Shown here: positions 35,470 through 36,502 of the stretch, piece by piece
Layout: each line of letters opens with the position of its first letter
How positions within the stretch are numbered: position 1 is the stretch's first letter
Assembly: GCA_903859155.1 (NCBI GenBank)
Contig: CAIOLO010000101.1
Coordinates: 1 to 36,502, forward strand
Source of the DNA: an uncultured beta proteobacterium
GTDB lineage: Bacteria; Pseudomonadota; Gammaproteobacteria; Burkholderiales; SG8-39
Length of the DNA: 36,502 nucleotides
Reading direction: 5' to 3'
Made by a program: the position numbers and the translations under genes
The notes under the pieces: model-generated
Told to the model about the DNA's origin: nothing
Databases searched by the model: none
Seen by the model: the letters and a program-made list of their open reading frames with translations, nothing else

Positions 35470-36502
35470 ATGCGAACCTCCGAGCTACGCAATACCGAGC
35501 GCGAGCTTTATCATTTTCAAACCCGCATCGGCGTAGCCGGCGCGCTGGTGTTCGCCGCATTTTTTGTTTTGCTGCTGCGCTTTGCCTACCTGCAGGTGGT
35601 GCAGCACGATTACTACCGCACCAAGGCCGAAGGCAACCGCATTTCGGTCGTGCCGATCACGCCCAATCGCGGCAACATCATCGACCGCAACGGCACCGTC
35701 ATGGCGCGCAACTACTCCGCCTATACGCTGGAAATCGCTCCCGGCAAGGTCAGCGACGTCGAAGCCACCATCGACGCGCTGGCCACCGTCATCGACATCC
35801 GCGCCAGCGACCGCATCCGGTTCAGGCGCCAGGCATTCGAGGAAAAGGGCGCCGATTCGCTGCCCATACGCACGCGCTTGAACGATGAGGAGGTCGCCCG
35901 ATTCGCCGCAAATCGCTATCGCTTCCCCGGCGTGGACATCAAGGCCCGCCTGTTTCGCCAGTATCCGTATGGGGAAAGCGCCTCCCATGTCCTGGGGTAC
36001 ATCGGCAGGATCAGCGATCGCGATCTGGAACGTATCGCAACCGACGAGCTGTCGGCCAATTACAAAGGCACCGACCATATCGGCAAGACCGGCCTCGAAC
36101 AAAGCTACGAGAGCGAGTTGCACGGCATCACCGGCTACGAACAGGTCGAAGTGGACTCCGGCGGCCGCGGCGTCAGAACGCTGTCGCGCACCTCCCCCAC
36201 CTCTGGCAACAACCTGGTGCTGACGCTCGACATCAAACTGCAGGAAGTGGCGGAGGAGGCGTTCGGAGACAACCGCGGGGCATTGGTGGCGATCGAGCCG
36301 TCCACCGGCGGAATCCTGGCTTTCGTCTCCAAACCCGGCTTCGATCCCAATCTGTTTGTCGACGGCATCGATCCCGCGAGCTGGGACCAGCTCAACACTT
36401 CACCCGATCGGCCGATGGTCAACCGCGCGCTTGCCGGCACCTATCCGCCCGGCTCCACCTTCAAGCCCTACATGGCGCTGGCCGCGCTCGAGCTGGGCAA
36501 GC
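35470..36502 (+). CDS. mrdA: Peptidoglycan D,D-transpeptidase PBP2 (3' part cut by the window edge)
   Basis: The first 344 residues of penicillin-binding protein 2, the elongasome transpeptidase. A short cytoplasmic part is followed by one membrane helix (about 21-40, GVAGALVFAAFFVLLLRFAYLQ), the dimer/pedestal domain (ITPNRGNIIDRNGTVMARN, FPYGESASHVLGYIG-type region, GLEQSYESELHG) and the beginning of the transpeptidase domain with the active Ser S329 in YPPGSTFKP, practically the same position as in E. coli. SxN and KTG motifs lie beyond the window. ATG 35470 has GAGG directly upstream and lies 60 bases after mreD, so it belongs to the mre operon. rodA probably follows outside the window. 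Confidence 0.96.
   Translation, partial: MRTSELRNTERELYHFQTRIGVAGALVFAAFFVLLLRFAYLQVVQHDYYRTKAEGNRISVVPITPNRGNIIDRNGTVMARNYSAYTLEIAPGKVSDVEATIDALATVIDIRASDRIRFRRQAFEEKGADSLPIRTRLNDEEVARFAANRYRFPGVDIKARLFRQYPYGESASHVLGYIGRISDRDLERIATDELSANYKGTDHIGKTGLEQSYESELHGITGYEQVEVDSGGRGVRTLSRTSPTSGNNLVLTLDIKLQEVAEEAFGDNRGALVAIEPSTGGILAFVSKPGFDPNLFVDGIDPASWDQLNTSPDRPMVNRALAGTYPPGSTFKPYMALAALELGK

Overview
The window is a GC-rich (about 60-63% by eye) chromosomal segment that looks like a betaproteobacterium of the Burkholderiales/Nitrosomonadales type. The supporting evidence is a Bug/TctC-type binding protein, the Thiobacillus-type (GshA family) glutamate-cysteine ligase next to gshB, an EIIA(Man)-HPr-PtsI cluster directly after it, metXW, and divergent gatCAB and mreBCD-mrdA. 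No insertion sequence, integrase, prophage or CRISPR array was seen; most of the window is core housekeeping DNA with a few accessory modules.

Layout. 1-4485 (minus): the start of a TctC/Bug protein, a sigma-54 response regulator and its membrane histidine kinase (the kinase carries a CX4CH heme-c-like motif in its periplasmic part), then a hotdog thioesterase. 4613-4689 (minus): tRNA-Arg(CCG). 5049-7061: an E1 alpha/beta pair of the 2-oxo acid (or acetoin) dehydrogenase type with no E2 or E3 nearby. 7369-7893: membrane-anchored cytochrome c5. 8015-13305: gshA, gshB, a small TonB-C-terminal-domain protein, then EIIA(Man), HPr and enzyme I. 13336-13438: a SAM-II type riboswitch and terminator controlling metX-metW (13507-15272). 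15257-18974: a membrane protein fused to a spermidine-synthase-like domain (minus), divergent from an AmpG-like permease. 19237-20547: an ElaB/YqjD-YqjE-YqjK operon ending in a small LETM1-like membrane protein, with an FNR-like box and a possible attenuator in its leader. 20705-25959: an accessory catabolic-looking group (cupin, CocE-like hydrolase, isochorismatase-fold amidase, sugar-epimerase-fold dehydrogenase, EamA permease). 26018-29112: selD, a glyoxalase II-like hydrolase, pyrE and a DUF4124 coiled-coil protein. 29150-32525 (minus): gatB, gatA, gatC. 32623 to the end: mreB, mreC, mreD and the first half of mrdA (PBP2).

How the parts work together. The pts genes form the incomplete, regulatory PTS typical of this class, with no sugar permease in view. 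metXW makes activated homoserine for methionine and is set under a SAM-sensing terminator: the aptamer loop is perfectly complementary over 9 bases to the terminator's 3' arm, which gives an explicit antitermination model. gatCAB corrects misacylated Asn/Gln tRNAs, and mreBCD with PBP2 is the rod-shape elongation machine; the two divergent operons share a short region with a perfect 10-bp inverted repeat. Redox themes recur (possible heme sensor kinase, three FNR-like palindromes, glutathione synthesis), but a link between them is only an inference.

Best candidates for something new: the possible heme-sensing kinase, the FNR-box plus attenuator in front of the YqjD/YqjE/YqjK/LETM1-like operon (a possible membrane ribosome-tethering module), and the orphan E1 pair. 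The SAM-II switch is the strongest and most clearly supported regulatory element.
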